Of a DNA stretch of 64,000 nt, positions 9,405 through 17,894 are shown piece after piece (position 1 is the stretch's first letter; every line of letters starts with the position of its first letter). A program made the position numbers and the translations under genes. The notes below the pieces were generated by a model that saw only the letters and a program-made list of their open reading frames with translations, did no database searches and had not been told where the DNA came from. This stretch comes from an uncultured bacterium (GTDB lineage Bacteria > Bacteroidota > Ignavibacteria > Kapaibacteriales > UBA4661): positions 20,645-84,644 of the forward strand of contig CALCNX010000072.1 of NCBI GenBank assembly GCA_937899715.1, read 5' to 3'.

Positions 9405-9450
9405 GGCGTAGGTGTAAAAATCTTCGCGCAAAATTCTGCTTGTTCAAATA

Positions 9451-9513
9451 AAACTCATTCTTATTTTCGTACAAAGCCGCATCGGTGCTGTACGCGGTAA
9501 GAATGAGTTTTTT
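9451..9513 (+). terminator. Long intrinsic terminator after the acyl-CoA dehydrogenase
   Basis: AAACTCATTCTTA (9451-9463) pairs perfectly with TAAGAATGAGTTT (9498-9510). An inner stem pairs CGTACA (9468-9473) with TGTACG (9489-9494), and a T-run follows at 9508-9513. This argues that the next gene starts after it, at 9545 and not at the in-frame GTG 9485 or ATG 9503. Confidence 0.8.
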
Positions 9514-9544
9514 CTATTATTATCGTCCTGTTTTTAGCTCCCTG

Positions 9545-10447
9545 ATGATTCCTTCTATTCATACCGATATTGTGCGTTTCCCAAGTGGTACTCCTCACAG
9601 CGAAGTGAGTGCGGATGCGCGTTGCAGTCTCAAACGTGCAACTGCTGCACCGATGCTGATTATCCTGCACGGCTTCAAAGCATTTGCCCGATGGGGCTTT
9701 TTTCCGTACTTTGGGGAATACTTTGCGGATAAGGGCTTTTTGACGCTCACGGTGAATTTTTCGCTCAATGGCACACCACACCGCATACATTCTGACAGTG
9801 AGGAGTGTTCCGAACCGGAAAACTTTGCCCGTAATACGATTTCGCAGGAAGTCCGTGATGCGGAAACGATTGTGCGGGCGGTCGTCGAGGGAAATTTTGA
9901 TACGCAAGCACCTATCTTTGCCGAGCAACTCCGCAAACGCTGGAATGGAGACATCTTCGTACTGGCTCACTCACGAGGTGGTGCAAGCGCGTGGGTGCTG
10001 GGCGAGAGATTCGAGGAAATCAAGAAAATTGCAGCACTCGGCACTATTGCACGGCTCGACCGCTTTACCGATCGTGCCAAGCAGGAATGGCGCAAAAACG
10101 GTTTTTTCGCGGTACAAAATGCACGGACTGGTCAAGAACTCAGGATTGATGCGGGGTACTTGGATGACATTCAGGTAAATGCTGCACATCTTGAGCCTCT
10201 GCAAACGATTACGCGCTTGAGGCAAGCCCTCCTTCTCGTTCATTGTGACCAAGATTTGACCGTACCCATTGCTGAAGCCGAAACGCTCTACAAAGCAGCC
10301 CTAGAAGCCAAGTGCAACGTGCATTGGGAGACAATACCCCAAACGGCTCATACGTTCGGTATCTCGCACCCAATGACCCGCGAACAAGCCGCAAAGTCGG
10401 CTTTTGTCAAAACTCTTTCTCTCTTGGAGAAATTTTTTTATGAGTAA
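9545..10447 (+). CDS. Alpha/beta hydrolase, dienelactone hydrolase-like
   Basis: A 300-residue predicted esterase/peptidase-type hydrolase. It has the oxyanion-side motif LIILHGFKAF, the nucleophile elbow AHSRGG (serine near residue 142), the aspartate block HCDQDLTVP and the late histidine in TAHTFG, which together make a complete catalytic triad. No signal peptide, so cytoplasmic. The start at 9545 was chosen because the T-run of the preceding terminator ends at 9513. Its end overlaps the start of the next gene by 8 bp, so the two are probably co-translated. Substrate unknown. Confidence 0.8.
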   Translation: MIPSIHTDIVRFPSGTPHSEVSADARCSLKRATAAPMLIILHGFKAFARWGFFPYFGEYFADKGFLTLTVNFSLNGTPHRIHSDSEECSEPENFARNTISQEVRDAETIVRAVVEGNFDTQAPIFAEQLRKRWNGDIFVLAHSRGGASAWVLGERFEEIKKIAALGTIARLDRFTDRAKQEWRKNGFFAVQNARTGQELRIDAGYLDDIQVNAAHLEPLQTITRLRQALLLVHCDQDLTVPIAEAETLYKAALEAKCNVHWETIPQTAHTFGISHPMTREQAAKSAFVKTLSLLEKFFYE

Positions 10448-10865
10448 TCGTCATACACAAAAGTTTTATTTCATACTTCTTGCTCTCATTTTGGCAAGTT
10501 GCGAGCTTATTGTGCTCAAAGAGACCACCCCACAAAAAATCGCCATTCCTAGCGACCAAAACAGTCCGCAAGGTGTCGTTTACGTGTTCAAAACTGAAAT
10601 TGACAGCGCTAATGTGCAAGGCGCAATGAAGGTGATGGCAAGCGACGATGAGCGCCCGCTTCTGGCAATCGAAAAGCTGGACTTGCAGGACGAAATAGCG
10701 CGACTAGGAAGAATGATGACGAAAAAAGCCTTGACCCGTATGCAGATAGACACTGTATCGCCTGTGCGCCAGCGCCTTCGTGCAGAATTTGGTTATCTCA
10801 AAGAGTTTACGTTCGTGACCGTGCGCATTGATAGCCTTTGGTACATTTCTAAGGTGATAGAATAA
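10440..10865 (+). CDS. Small predicted lipoprotein of unknown function
   Basis: A 141-residue protein starting at ATG 10440, inside the end of the hydrolase gene (ATGAGTAA overlap). A hydrophobic leader ends in the lipobox LASC, so the mature protein should be lipid-anchored with about 120 residues in the periplasm or at the outer membrane. Several MKVMAS/RMMTKKALTRMQID segments suggest a mixed alpha/beta fold. No family was recognised. Overlap with the hydrolase suggests a shared process. Confidence 0.65.
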   Translation: MSNRHTQKFYFILLALILASCELIVLKETTPQKIAIPSDQNSPQGVVYVFKTEIDSANVQGAMKVMASDDERPLLAIEKLDLQDEIARLGRMMTKKALTRMQIDTVSPVRQRLRAEFGYLKEFTFVTVRIDSLWYISKVIE

Positions 10866-10888
10866 TTCTGCGCGTTGCACAAAGTGCT

Positions 10889-12106
10889 CTAATCCTCACT
10901 TGTTGCGAGTTCCTCGTGCTGCTCCCAGACGTTGCCGGAGTATTTCTCCAAAAGCGTAATTGCTTGTAACGTGATGGCATCGCAGACTGCATATCCTGAG
11001 GGCGATAGCGAGAGGTGCTGGGGTGTATCTATGAGCAAATTGTCCTTTGTAAATTCTGCAATAAGCGGTGCAAGCGCTGTCTCCACATCAATCCCGAAAT
11101 CCCGCATAAAATCTGCCTTGCGAATCCCACGCGCACGCAGTTCCAAAAATGCCCGCTCGAACATCTGCTCTTTTTCTGACAGCAACTCACTATTCGTGAG
11201 GGGAAGCTCGCCCCCGCGTACACTATCGGTATAACGCTTCAGGCTGCGCACGTTCCAATAACGCATAAAATCTGTCTTCTCCCCATTTTTAACAGAAATA
11301 TAACCATGTGCCGATGGTCCCAAGCTCACGTATTCATCACCTTGCCAGTAGATGCAGTTGTGGCGGCAGACTTTCCCATTTCTCGCAAAGTTAGAGACTT
11401 CATACTGCACGAAACCATGTTCCGCCAAAAAATCAATGCCCCACGCGTACATCTCGGCATCGCGCTCTTCGTCTTGCGGACGGACTTCGCCACGTTGCAG
11501 CATGGCATTGAGCGGTGTACCTGGTTCAAAGATGAGGCTATACGCGGAAATATGGTCGGTCTGCAAACTAACGGCGGTTTCGAGATTGCGCTGCCAATTG
11601 GCAAAGGATTGGTTCGGGAGGGCAAACATCAGGTCGAGATTGATATTCTCAAACCCCGCTTCACGACTGAGGCGAATGGCATCAATCGCTTCGTCTTGAG
11701 AATGAATGCGGCTTAAAAACTTCAAATCCTCTGCAAAAAAAGACTGTACACCGTAACTAAGGCGGTTGATACCCAAAGTGCGGTAGGCTTGCAGCGAAGC
11801 GGGCGTGATTGTCCCCGGATTGCACTCCATTGTCCATTCGGCATCAGCAGCAAAGGTAAAATACTTGTGCAGGCGTGTAAGAATGCGGTCTAACTGTTCG
11901 GGAGAAAGCAAAGACGGCGTTCCGCCACCAAAAAAGAGCGTGTCGAAATGACGCTTGGATGCTGGGAGCGTCGAAGCCCGCAGGTCAATTTCGGCAAGGA
12001 GCGTTTCGACAAATTCCCCGATGAGATTGGTCGTTTCGAGCGAGTAAAAATCACAGTAAATGCACTTTTTTTCGCAAAAGGGGATGTGGAGGTATAAACC
12101 AAGCAT
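10889..12106 (-). CDS. hemW: HemW-like radical SAM protein (coproporphyrinogen III oxidase family)
   Basis: A 405-residue radical SAM protein. The iron-sulfur cysteines are C11, C15 and C18 (FCEKKCIYCDF), and the next blocks, FFGGGTPSLL, ECNPGT, NRLSYGVQSF and LDLMFALPNQ, are those of HemW. HemW is now thought to be a haem chaperone/insertase, not the oxygen-independent coproporphyrinogen oxidase HemN, which usually carries an extra N-terminal segment absent here. Last gene of the minus-strand series recA-tatA-tatB-gatA-hemW; it starts 8 bp after the stop of gatA. The name HemN often appears in annotations of this family, so function is only moderately certain. Confidence 0.87.
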   Translation of the reverse strand: MLGLYLHIPFCEKKCIYCDFYSLETTNLIGEFVETLLAEIDLRASTLPASKRHFDTLFFGGGTPSLLSPEQLDRILTRLHKYFTFAADAEWTMECNPGTITPASLQAYRTLGINRLSYGVQSFFAEDLKFLSRIHSQDEAIDAIRLSREAGFENINLDLMFALPNQSFANWQRNLETAVSLQTDHISAYSLIFEPGTPLNAMLQRGEVRPQDEERDAEMYAWGIDFLAEHGFVQYEVSNFARNGKVCRHNCIYWQGDEYVSLGPSAHGYISVKNGEKTDFMRYWNVRSLKRYTDSVRGGELPLTNSELLSEKEQMFERAFLELRARGIRKADFMRDFGIDVETALAPLIAEFTKDNLLIDTPQHLSLSPSGYAVCDAITLQAITLLEKYSGNVWEQHEELATSED

Positions 12107-12114
12107 GAGTACGC

Positions 12115-13527
12115 TTATTTCCCAAGCAGATGATACGCCACGTTCAGAAGTTTTTCTTCCTCGAAGTGGTTTGCTTGGAGCTGCATTCCAATCGGTAGCC
12201 CGTTTGTGCTTGTTCCCGTTGGAACGCTTATTCCCGGAACACCACCTAAATTCGCCGATACCGTGAAAATATCCGCAAGGTACATTGCAAGCGGGTCGGC
12301 AGACTTTTCGCCAATTTTGAATGGCGGCGTGGGCGCGGCAGGCGTGAGAAACACGTCGGCATCCTTGAACATTGCTTTGTAGTCGTTGTAGATAAGGCGG
12401 CGTACTTTCAGTGCTTTGGTGTAATATGCGTCGTAATAGCCGGAGGAAAGCACGTAATTGCCAATCATAATCCGTCGCTTCACCTCAGCACCGAAGCCTT
12501 GCGAGCGGGTTTCCGTGGTCACTTCGCCATCTGCACCGATTTTGCGCGAGCCGTAGCGAACGCCATCATAGCGTGAAAGATTGGACGAAGCCTCTGCTGT
12601 AGCGACGATGTAATACGTCGGAATAACTGCCGACATATATTTCATTTCGTGGGTTATCACTTTTGCGCCGAGTGCTTTCAAGCGCTCTAGCGTTTCACGA
12701 TAGACGCGCATCACCTCTGCATCGCATCCGGCAAGCTGCTCATCGGGCAGCGTGGCAACGGTGAAAGATGCAGGAAGCGGCTTTTTAAGCGACGGCAGTG
12801 TATGCTGCTGTGTGTGGTGTGAACTTGTGGCATCGCGCTCGTCGTGCCCATTGAGAGCATCGTAGAGCAGGGCTACATCTTCAACGCTTTCGCCAAATTG
12901 CCCAATTTGGTCAAGGGAAGAACCATACGCCACCAAGCCATACCGTGACACGCGCCCGTAGGTAGGCTTCAAACCAACCGTGCCGCAGAATGCAGCCGGA
13001 AGCCGCACAGAACCGCCCGTGTCCGAGCCAAGCGCCGTGTGACACATTTCTGCTGCCACAGCCGCCGCAGAGCCGCCCGACGAACCGCCGGGAACGTAGT
13101 CCGTATTAGCAGGGTTACGCACGACACCAAAGGCAGAATTTTCATTCGACGAACCCATCGCAAATTCGTCCAGATTTGCTTTCGCCACAATCACCGCACC
13201 CACGCTTTTCAGGCGCTCAATGACGGTTGCGTCGTAAATAGGGACAAAATTTTCGAGAATTTTCGAGCCGCAGGTCGTTCGCACCCCTTTTGTAGAGATA
13301 TTATCCTTCACCACCACCACCATACCCTCAAGCGCACGTACCGTGCCGTCTTGGAAGCGTTTGTCGCTTTCGGCAGCCTGTGCTCGTGCTTCGTCGGCAT
13401 TGACAGTTAGGATGGCATTAATGCTAGGGTTTTGGGCTTCGATAGTCGAAAGAAATTGCTCCAAAGTAGCGGCACACGTGGTTTTGTTGGCTGTGCGGTC
13501 TGCGCGAAAGGCTGTGTAAGATTTCAT
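12115..13527 (-). CDS. gatA: Asp-tRNA(Asn)/Glu-tRNA(Gln) amidotransferase subunit A
   Basis: A 470-residue amidase-signature enzyme that releases ammonia from glutamine for transamidation of misacylated tRNA. The catalytic lysine is in VVVVKDNIS, and the serine pair is in the glycine-serine loop GGSSGGSAAAVAAEMC, followed by ALGSDTGGSVRLPAAFCGTVG, all diagnostic for GatA and not for general amidases. No gatB or gatC lies next to it, which is common in this group. Within a minus-strand run with tatB 45 bp upstream and hemW 8 bp downstream. Confidence 0.93.
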   Translation of the reverse strand: MKSYTAFRADRTANKTTCAATLEQFLSTIEAQNPSINAILTVNADEARAQAAESDKRFQDGTVRALEGMVVVVKDNISTKGVRTTCGSKILENFVPIYDATVIERLKSVGAVIVAKANLDEFAMGSSNENSAFGVVRNPANTDYVPGGSSGGSAAAVAAEMCHTALGSDTGGSVRLPAAFCGTVGLKPTYGRVSRYGLVAYGSSLDQIGQFGESVEDVALLYDALNGHDERDATSSHHTQQHTLPSLKKPLPASFTVATLPDEQLAGCDAEVMRVYRETLERLKALGAKVITHEMKYMSAVIPTYYIVATAEASSNLSRYDGVRYGSRKIGADGEVTTETRSQGFGAEVKRRIMIGNYVLSSGYYDAYYTKALKVRRLIYNDYKAMFKDADVFLTPAAPTPPFKIGEKSADPLAMYLADIFTVSANLGGVPGISVPTGTSTNGLPIGMQLQANHFEEEKLLNVAYHLLGK

Positions 13528-13572
13528 GCGTGAAGGATGATTGAAAACGGATAAGACGAATTGGGCTGATAC

Positions 13573-13986
13573 TTACGGGTTTTTGGGGTCAACGGCAATA
13601 GCATTCTCAGCGGGACGAATAACCACTGTCGGCGCTTCGGATGGCACTTCTGTTTCTGGGGAGGGCATATTACCTGCCAGAGATGCCTCGGAGTGTGCTT
13701 CAAATGGAGTTTGTGCGACTTCGCCCTGTCCAGAAAGAGGTTCTAAACTGCGTTCAAACATTGGTAGCGATGGAGTATCAGAACTCGTTTCGGGCTGTTT
13801 CTGCACAAGTTCATCCACCTCATCCGCCATAGCGTTCATATTGCGCTGAAATTCAGTCTGTGCCTTGCGCAGTTGCGCCATGCCCTTGCCGAATGACCGT
13901 GCAAGTTCAGGCAATTTTTCCGGTCCGAAGAGCAGTAAAATTGCCATCACAATAAGCAGAAGTTCGCCGCCACCAACGTCAAACAT
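13573..13986 (-). CDS. tatB: Twin-arginine translocase TatA/B-type subunit, TatB-like
   Basis: A 137-residue protein with one N-terminal membrane helix (LLLIVMAILLLFGPEKLPEL), then an amphipathic helix (ARSFGKGMAQLRKAQTEF) and a long acidic/proline-containing tail. The tail length, about twice that of the neighbouring TatA, and the FGPEKLPELAR hinge fit TatB. It lies 63 bp after tatA in the same direction. tatC is not in the window. Confidence 0.82.
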   Translation of the reverse strand: MFDVGGGELLLIVMAILLLFGPEKLPELARSFGKGMAQLRKAQTEFQRNMNAMADEVDELVQKQPETSSDTPSLPMFERSLEPLSGQGEVAQTPFEAHSEASLAGNMPSPETEVPSEAPTVVIRPAENAIAVDPKNP

Positions 13987-14049
13987 GGTTTTGAAGAAGT
14001 GTTGAGTTTTGAATGCTGAGTTTTGAATCGCAGAAAATGAGTGTTTTTC

Positions 14050-14214
14050 TTACGCTTCTTTTTTTTCTTTTTCATCGTCGGTAGAAGCGGCTTTTTTGAA
14101 TTCCTTGATGCCGGAGCCAAGCCCTTTCATCAGTTCAGGAATTTTATTATAGCCAAAAAGCAAGATTACCAAGAAGGCAATCACGAGGATTTCGGGTGTT
14201 CCTAAGCCAAACAT
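14050..14214 (-). CDS. tatA: Twin-arginine translocase subunit TatA
   Basis: A short gene of 54 codons read directly from the minus strand. It begins MFGLGTPEILVIAFLVILLF, with the hinge FGYNKIPELMKGLGSG, an amphipathic helix and a lysine/glutamate tail ending KEKKEA. This is a complete TatA: one membrane helix plus an amphipathic helix that forms the translocation pore for folded proteins. It lies between recA (63 bp upstream) and the TatB-like gene. Confidence 0.88.
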   Translation of the reverse strand: MFGLGTPEILVIAFLVILLFGYNKIPELMKGLGSGIKEFKKAASTDDEKEKKEA

Positions 14215-14277
14215 AGTGGTAGAGTGAAAAGTGAGAAAAGAAAATTCAGAGAGAACAACACCAGCGGTCTGTAAACG

Positions 14278-15405
14278 TTACGCTTTTGCTGCTTCCATAT
14301 CAGCCTCTTCCGGGGCTATCGTGGCATTTGTCGCAGGCTGCGCGGCAATTTGCGCCAATTTTTGTTTTACATCGTCTTCGAGGTGAGCCAAGAGTTTTGC
14401 ATTTTCTTTCAGAATAATACGCATTGCGTCGCGCCCTTGAGCACGTTCATCGCGGTAGCTAAACCAAGAGCCGCTTTTGGCAATGATTTTGTGCTCAAGC
14501 GCAAGGTCAATCATATCGCCGAGTTTGGAAATACCTTCGTTATAAAGAATATCAAACTCAACTTCTTTGAATGGAGGAGCGACTTTGTTTTTTACAACTT
14601 TAATCTTGACGCGATTGCCAACCGTTACATCACCTTCTTTAATCATATCCTTGCGGCGAATGTCCATGCGCACCGAAGCATAGAATTTAAGGGCATTTCC
14701 ACCCGTAGTCGTTTCGGGATTGCCGTACATTACACCGATTTTTGAGCGGAGTTGGTTAGTAAACATCACCGTTGTTTTCGATGCACCGATAGCAGCGTTC
14801 AGTTTACGCATTGCCTGTGACATGAGGCGAGCGTGCGAACCCATTTGTGCATCACCCATATCGCCTTCAATCTCGACACGCGGCGTGAGTGCTGCTACGG
14901 AGTCAACAATGATAACATCAATAGCACTGGAACGAACGAGTGTTTCGACAATTTCAAGCGCCTGTTCGCCAAATTCCGGCTGCGCAAGCAGCAAATTGCT
15001 CAAGTCCACACCCAAGCGGCGTGCATACTGCACATCCAGTGCATGCTCAGTATCAACAAATGCCGCCACCCCGCCATTTTTCTGCGCTTCAGCAATAATG
15101 TGCAAGCAAATCGTGGTTTTACCCGACGATTCGGGTCCGTAAATTTCGATAATCCGTCCGCGTGGTACGCCGCCAATACCAATGGCATTATCCAGCGAAA
15201 TACAACCCGTCGAGATAGCGTCAATCGGCACAACAACCTTATCGCTCAGGCGCATAATTGAGCCTTTGCCGTGGTCTTTTTCGATTTGGTCCATTGCCGC
15301 TTGAATTGCCTTCTTACGAGCTTCTGCGGGACTGACAACGTCATTCTTATCAGCTTTGGAAGCCTTCGTTGTTTCTTTTACGGACTCTTCTTTTTCTTTA
15401 GCCAT
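14278..15405 (-). CDS. recA: Recombinase RecA
   Basis: A 375-residue recombinase. The Walker A motif GPESSGKTT is at residues 90-98. The DTEHALD, LLLAQPEFGEQALEI, TNQLRSKIGVMYGNPETTTGGNALKF and C-terminal acidic blocks are those of RecA. An extra lysine/glutamate-rich N-terminal arm of about 25 residues precedes the core. It leads a minus-strand run with tat genes, gatA and hemW. An imperfect palindrome 67 bp upstream is a possible damage-response operator. Confidence 0.97.
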   Translation of the reverse strand: MAKEKEESVKETTKASKADKNDVVSPAEARKKAIQAAMDQIEKDHGKGSIMRLSDKVVVPIDAISTGCISLDNAIGIGGVPRGRIIEIYGPESSGKTTICLHIIAEAQKNGGVAAFVDTEHALDVQYARRLGVDLSNLLLAQPEFGEQALEIVETLVRSSAIDVIIVDSVAALTPRVEIEGDMGDAQMGSHARLMSQAMRKLNAAIGASKTTVMFTNQLRSKIGVMYGNPETTTGGNALKFYASVRMDIRRKDMIKEGDVTVGNRVKIKVVKNKVAPPFKEVEFDILYNEGISKLGDMIDLALEHKIIAKSGSWFSYRDERAQGRDAMRIILKENAKLLAHLEDDVKQKLAQIAAQPATNATIAPEEADMEAAKA

Positions 15406-15471
15406 TGTACTACCTCTTCAGGGGAAATCGTGGTTGTGCCACTTGGGGCGAGAAACGTTTTTAGAATGAGT

Positions 15472-15490
15472 GTAAATTAACATAAGTTAC
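15472..15490. promoter_or_regulatory. Imperfect palindrome upstream of recA, possible operator
   Basis: GTAAATTAACATAAGTTAC matches its own reverse complement at 14 of 19 positions (GTAA, TTA, TAA, TTAC). It lies 67-85 bp before the recA ATG. No CTGT-N8-ACAG LexA box was seen here. A LexA or other repressor site is only a suggestion. Confidence 0.25.
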
Positions 15491-15599
15491 CGTTTCCGAC
15501 AAGTTTTTCGCTTGGAGGGGCTTGAAATGAAGACGGCGCTCCAAAAATTCGGCACTTATGAGCGCGAAATTAGGATTTTTGCAAAAAAAATGTATATTA

Positions 15600-15618
15600 G
15601 TTGATATATCAACTATTG
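15600..15618. promoter_or_regulatory. Copy B of the 19-bp GTTGATRTRTCAACTRTTG operator, upstream of the DoxX-like gene
   Basis: GTTGATATATCAAC (15600-15613) is a perfect 14-bp palindrome, followed by TATTG. It lies 27 bp upstream of the ATG at 15640. TATATT just before it (15593-15598) could be a -10 box, which would put the palindrome at the transcription start. Confidence 0.55.
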
Positions 15619-15639
15619 TTGCTTTTTCAAGGAGTTATT

Positions 15640-16134
15640 ATGCACACAGTATTGTTTCATCCTGTTATCGTTCTCGCGGCACGGCTGGTGCTGGGTTCAG
15701 TCTTTGTTATCGCTGGTGTTGAAAAAATTGTCAACCCGAATGCGTTTGCAAAGGCAATCAACAATTATCAAATGGTTCCTTTTGCTGCATTGAACGTCAT
15801 GGCACTCGTTTTACCGTGGTTGGAGGTATTGACGGGCGTATTCCTCATATTTGGCATTCGCCTTCGGGCAAGTTCCGCTCTCGTCGGAGCGATGCTGGTG
15901 GTGTTTTTGATTGCCATCGGAAGCGCTATGGCACGCGGGCTGAGTATTGAGTGCGGCTGCTATTCTCAGGGCGGTGGCGGCGAAATTGTCGGCTGGAAAA
16001 AAGTGTTTGAAGATATTGCGCTGCTTCTGCTGGCGGTGCAGATATTCTGGGCGGCAACAAAAAATGATATTTTACCGTTTTCGTTTGAGTCTATGCGCCA
16101 GCCGCAGAGCGCTTTGTCGGAGGAGCCGCTATAA
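15640..16134 (+). CDS. DoxX/MauE-family membrane protein
   Basis: A 164-residue protein with four predicted membrane helices. The start at 15640 has an AAGGAG site 6 bp upstream; an in-frame TTG at 15601 lies inside the operator. Family features are the N-terminal helix with FVIAGVEKIVNPNAFA and the cytosolic-edge motif ECGCYSQGG before the last helix, typical of MauE/DoxX-like proteins, which are linked to redox or disulfide chemistry. No partner gene for methylamine use is nearby. The upstream palindrome ties it to the acyl-CoA dehydrogenase and phaE promoters. Confidence 0.78.
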   Translation: MHTVLFHPVIVLAARLVLGSVFVIAGVEKIVNPNAFAKAINNYQMVPFAALNVMALVLPWLEVLTGVFLIFGIRLRASSALVGAMLVVFLIAIGSAMARGLSIECGCYSQGGGGEIVGWKKVFEDIALLLLAVQIFWAATKNDILPFSFESMRQPQSALSEEPL

Positions 16135-16217
16135 TCTGTTCGGGATGGGTTTAGATTTGACAAGCAAGAGGTTACTTTGAAAACAAGAAATTATATGGCA
16201 AGAAGAGACAATTGATA

Positions 16218-16255
16218 TGGGGGCAAACGTTATGAAAGACTGATGTTTTCCCCCA
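16218..16255 (+). terminator. Possible weak terminator hairpin after the DoxX-like gene
   Basis: TGGGGGCAAAC (16218-16228) pairs with GTTTTCCCCCA (16245-16255) with one mismatch. Only a short T-rich stretch follows (TTGCTTTC). It could instead be a leader structure of scpA, whose start is at 16341. Confidence 0.4.
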
Positions 16256-16340
16256 TTGCTTTCTGTGGGATTCCGTATATTGCACCTTTCTAATGGTACC
16301 AACGATGCCGTAAAACTACATCCATTCTCGCATTTCAGTC

Positions 16341-17273
16341 ATGTACACCATTCAACTTCCTAATTTTCACGGTCCTTTCGACCTTCTGCTTTTTTTTATT
16401 AAGCGCGACGAACTCAACATTCATGATATTCCTATTGCACGGATTGCGAATGAATTTTTGGAATACACGCGGATTATTGAACTGCTTGATTTAGAGCTTG
16501 CCGGAGAATTTCTCGTCATGGCTTCGACGCTTATGCAGATTAAAGCGAAACTTCTTTTGCCGGAGGAGAAAAAGGAAGGTGAGGATGGACAAGTTGAAGA
16601 AGACCCCCGCGCAGAACTGGTGCGGCGCTTGCTGGAGTACAAACGCTATAAAGAAGCCGCAGAAGAGCTTCAAACAATGTCAGAATCGCAGCGCTACATT
16701 TATTATCGTCAATTTTTTGAGGCAGACAGCAAGGATGACCCCGCTACAAACGACGAGCTTGCGCACTTAACGCTGTTCGACCTTCTGGCGGCATTTTCAC
16801 GAGCATTGCAGAAAGCTCCAAAGGCTCCCACGCCGCATACTATTGAGCGCGAACCCGTGACGATAGAAGAGCAAGCCGCGCTCATTATGGCACTCTTCGC
16901 CTACCGCGACGAAGTACCATTCTCAGAACTGGTAAATGGCACAGACCGCTCTACGCTTGTTGTTACCTTCCTTGCACTCCTTGAGATGATGCGCAGTCAC
17001 AATCTCACAATACGCCAGCACGAACAATTTGAAGAAATCATTCTCTGCAAACCCTCCACTGACGGCGAGGGCACACCCACAGAGCCACATACACCAATGA
17101 CCACGCCGGAAGCAGGAAGTACGGATGACAGCATAAGTAGTCTCAAGGAGCTAAAACAGCGTGAACGTGGCGGTCAAAGCCCTATGCTTCGGGCAACCAC
17201 CTCGCTTGATGTTACCTCCTTGGAAGCAACAACAAAGGCTGCAAGCCAAGTGCAGCCACTCGGTACGAACTAG
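16341..17273 (+). CDS. scpA: Segregation and condensation protein A
   Basis: A 310-residue kleisin. The N-terminal SMC-binding part is clear: FHGPFDLLLFFIKRDELNIHDIPIARIANEFLEY, then ELAGEFLVMASTLMQIKAKLLLP. The winged-helix part lies near residues 180-235 (FSELVNGTDRSTLVVTFLALLEMM). The last 70 or so residues are low-complexity (Thr/Ser/Glu-rich) and unlike the core. ScpA works with Smc and ScpB in chromosome condensation; scpB is not adjacent. Converges with phaJ across a shared terminator. Confidence 0.92.
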   Translation: MYTIQLPNFHGPFDLLLFFIKRDELNIHDIPIARIANEFLEYTRIIELLDLELAGEFLVMASTLMQIKAKLLLPEEKKEGEDGQVEEDPRAELVRRLLEYKRYKEAAEELQTMSESQRYIYYRQFFEADSKDDPATNDELAHLTLFDLLAAFSRALQKAPKAPTPHTIEREPVTIEEQAALIMALFAYRDEVPFSELVNGTDRSTLVVTFLALLEMMRSHNLTIRQHEQFEEIILCKPSTDGEGTPTEPHTPMTTPEAGSTDDSISSLKELKQRERGGQSPMLRATTSLDVTSLEATTKAASQVQPLGTN

Positions 17274-17286
17274 AAAGTATAGAAAT

Positions 17287-17349
17287 CAAAAAAAAACGCC
17301 GCAGTGTGCTGTATCTGCAACGATACCAAGCATTCTTCGGCGCTTTTTT
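17287..17349. terminator. Bidirectional terminator between scpA and phaJ
   Basis: CGCCG (17297-17301) pairs with CGGCG (17338-17342), flanked by an A-run on the left and a T-run on the right. An inner stem GTATC/GATAC (17311-17315, 17322-17326) extends the structure. It serves both convergent genes. Confidence 0.7.
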
Positions 17350-17364
17350 GCTCAGATTTTCGCG

Positions 17365-17763
17365 TCAGACGCGCACTGTCGCTTCACCTTCGATAACAAC
17401 TTCACCTCTGCTATTTGTTCCGATGATTTTTAGGGTTACAATCGGCTTCCCTTCTACGATTGAAGCCACTTCTACGCTTGCTGTTACTTCGTCGCCAATA
17501 AAGACTGGACGCAGAAATTTCACCGTCTGCCCCATAGCAATAGTACCCTCGCCCGGCAAATCCATGCCGATAACGCCTGAGAAGAGGCTTGCTACGAGTG
17601 CTCCATGCACAACGCGCTGCTTGAAAATGGTATTTTTCGCATATTCAGCATCAAGATGAATTGGGTTTTTATCAAGAGAGATTGCGGCAAATTGTTTTAC
17701 GTCCTCTTCCGTAAAGGCTTTGGTAACACTGGCTTTATCGCCGACTTTAACTTGTTTTGGCAT
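17365..17763 (-). CDS. phaJ: (R)-specific enoyl-CoA hydratase, PhaJ/MaoC-like
   Basis: A 132-residue single hot-dog domain protein. The catalytic pair Asp31 and His36 sits in SLDKNPIHLDAEYA, the MaoC/PhaJ signature. VVHGALVASLFSGVIG follows. Such enzymes turn beta-oxidation enoyl-CoA into (R)-3-hydroxyacyl-CoA, the monomer for PHA synthase. The neighbour upstream is phaC, which supports this role over a fatty-acid synthase dehydratase. A hairpin lies between the two, so they may be partly uncoupled. Confidence 0.85.
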   Translation of the reverse strand: MPKQVKVGDKASVTKAFTEEDVKQFAAISLDKNPIHLDAEYAKNTIFKQRVVHGALVASLFSGVIGMDLPGEGTIAMGQTVKFLRPVFIGDEVTASVEVASIVEGKPIVTLKIIGTNSRGEVVIEGEATVRV

Positions 17764-17804
17764 GATACATAAAGGGAATGGTGGGGAAAAACTGGGAAGC
17801 GGTA

Positions 17805-17889
17805 AAAAATACTTTGAGTGCTGAGTCTGAATGGATGAAACGTAGAAACGTTCCTGCTACTCAAGGCTCAACACTCAAAATGAAGGAAC
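17805..17889 (-). terminator. Probable terminator between phaC and phaJ
   Basis: Read on the minus strand, TTTGAGTGTTGAG and CTCAGCACTCAAA (17877-17889 and 17813-17825) form a 13-bp stem with one G-T pair. An inner AACGT/ACGTT stem is present and a T-run follows (17805-17810). It would end or attenuate phaC transcripts before phaJ. Confidence 0.55.
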
Positions 17890-17894
17890 AAAAT

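Noticed and set aside
13990..14030. Repeated TGAGTTTTGAAT words between tatA and tatB, similar to words near 17813-17889
   Set aside because: Two short copies in a spacer; similarity to the phaC hairpin is limited and could be chance.
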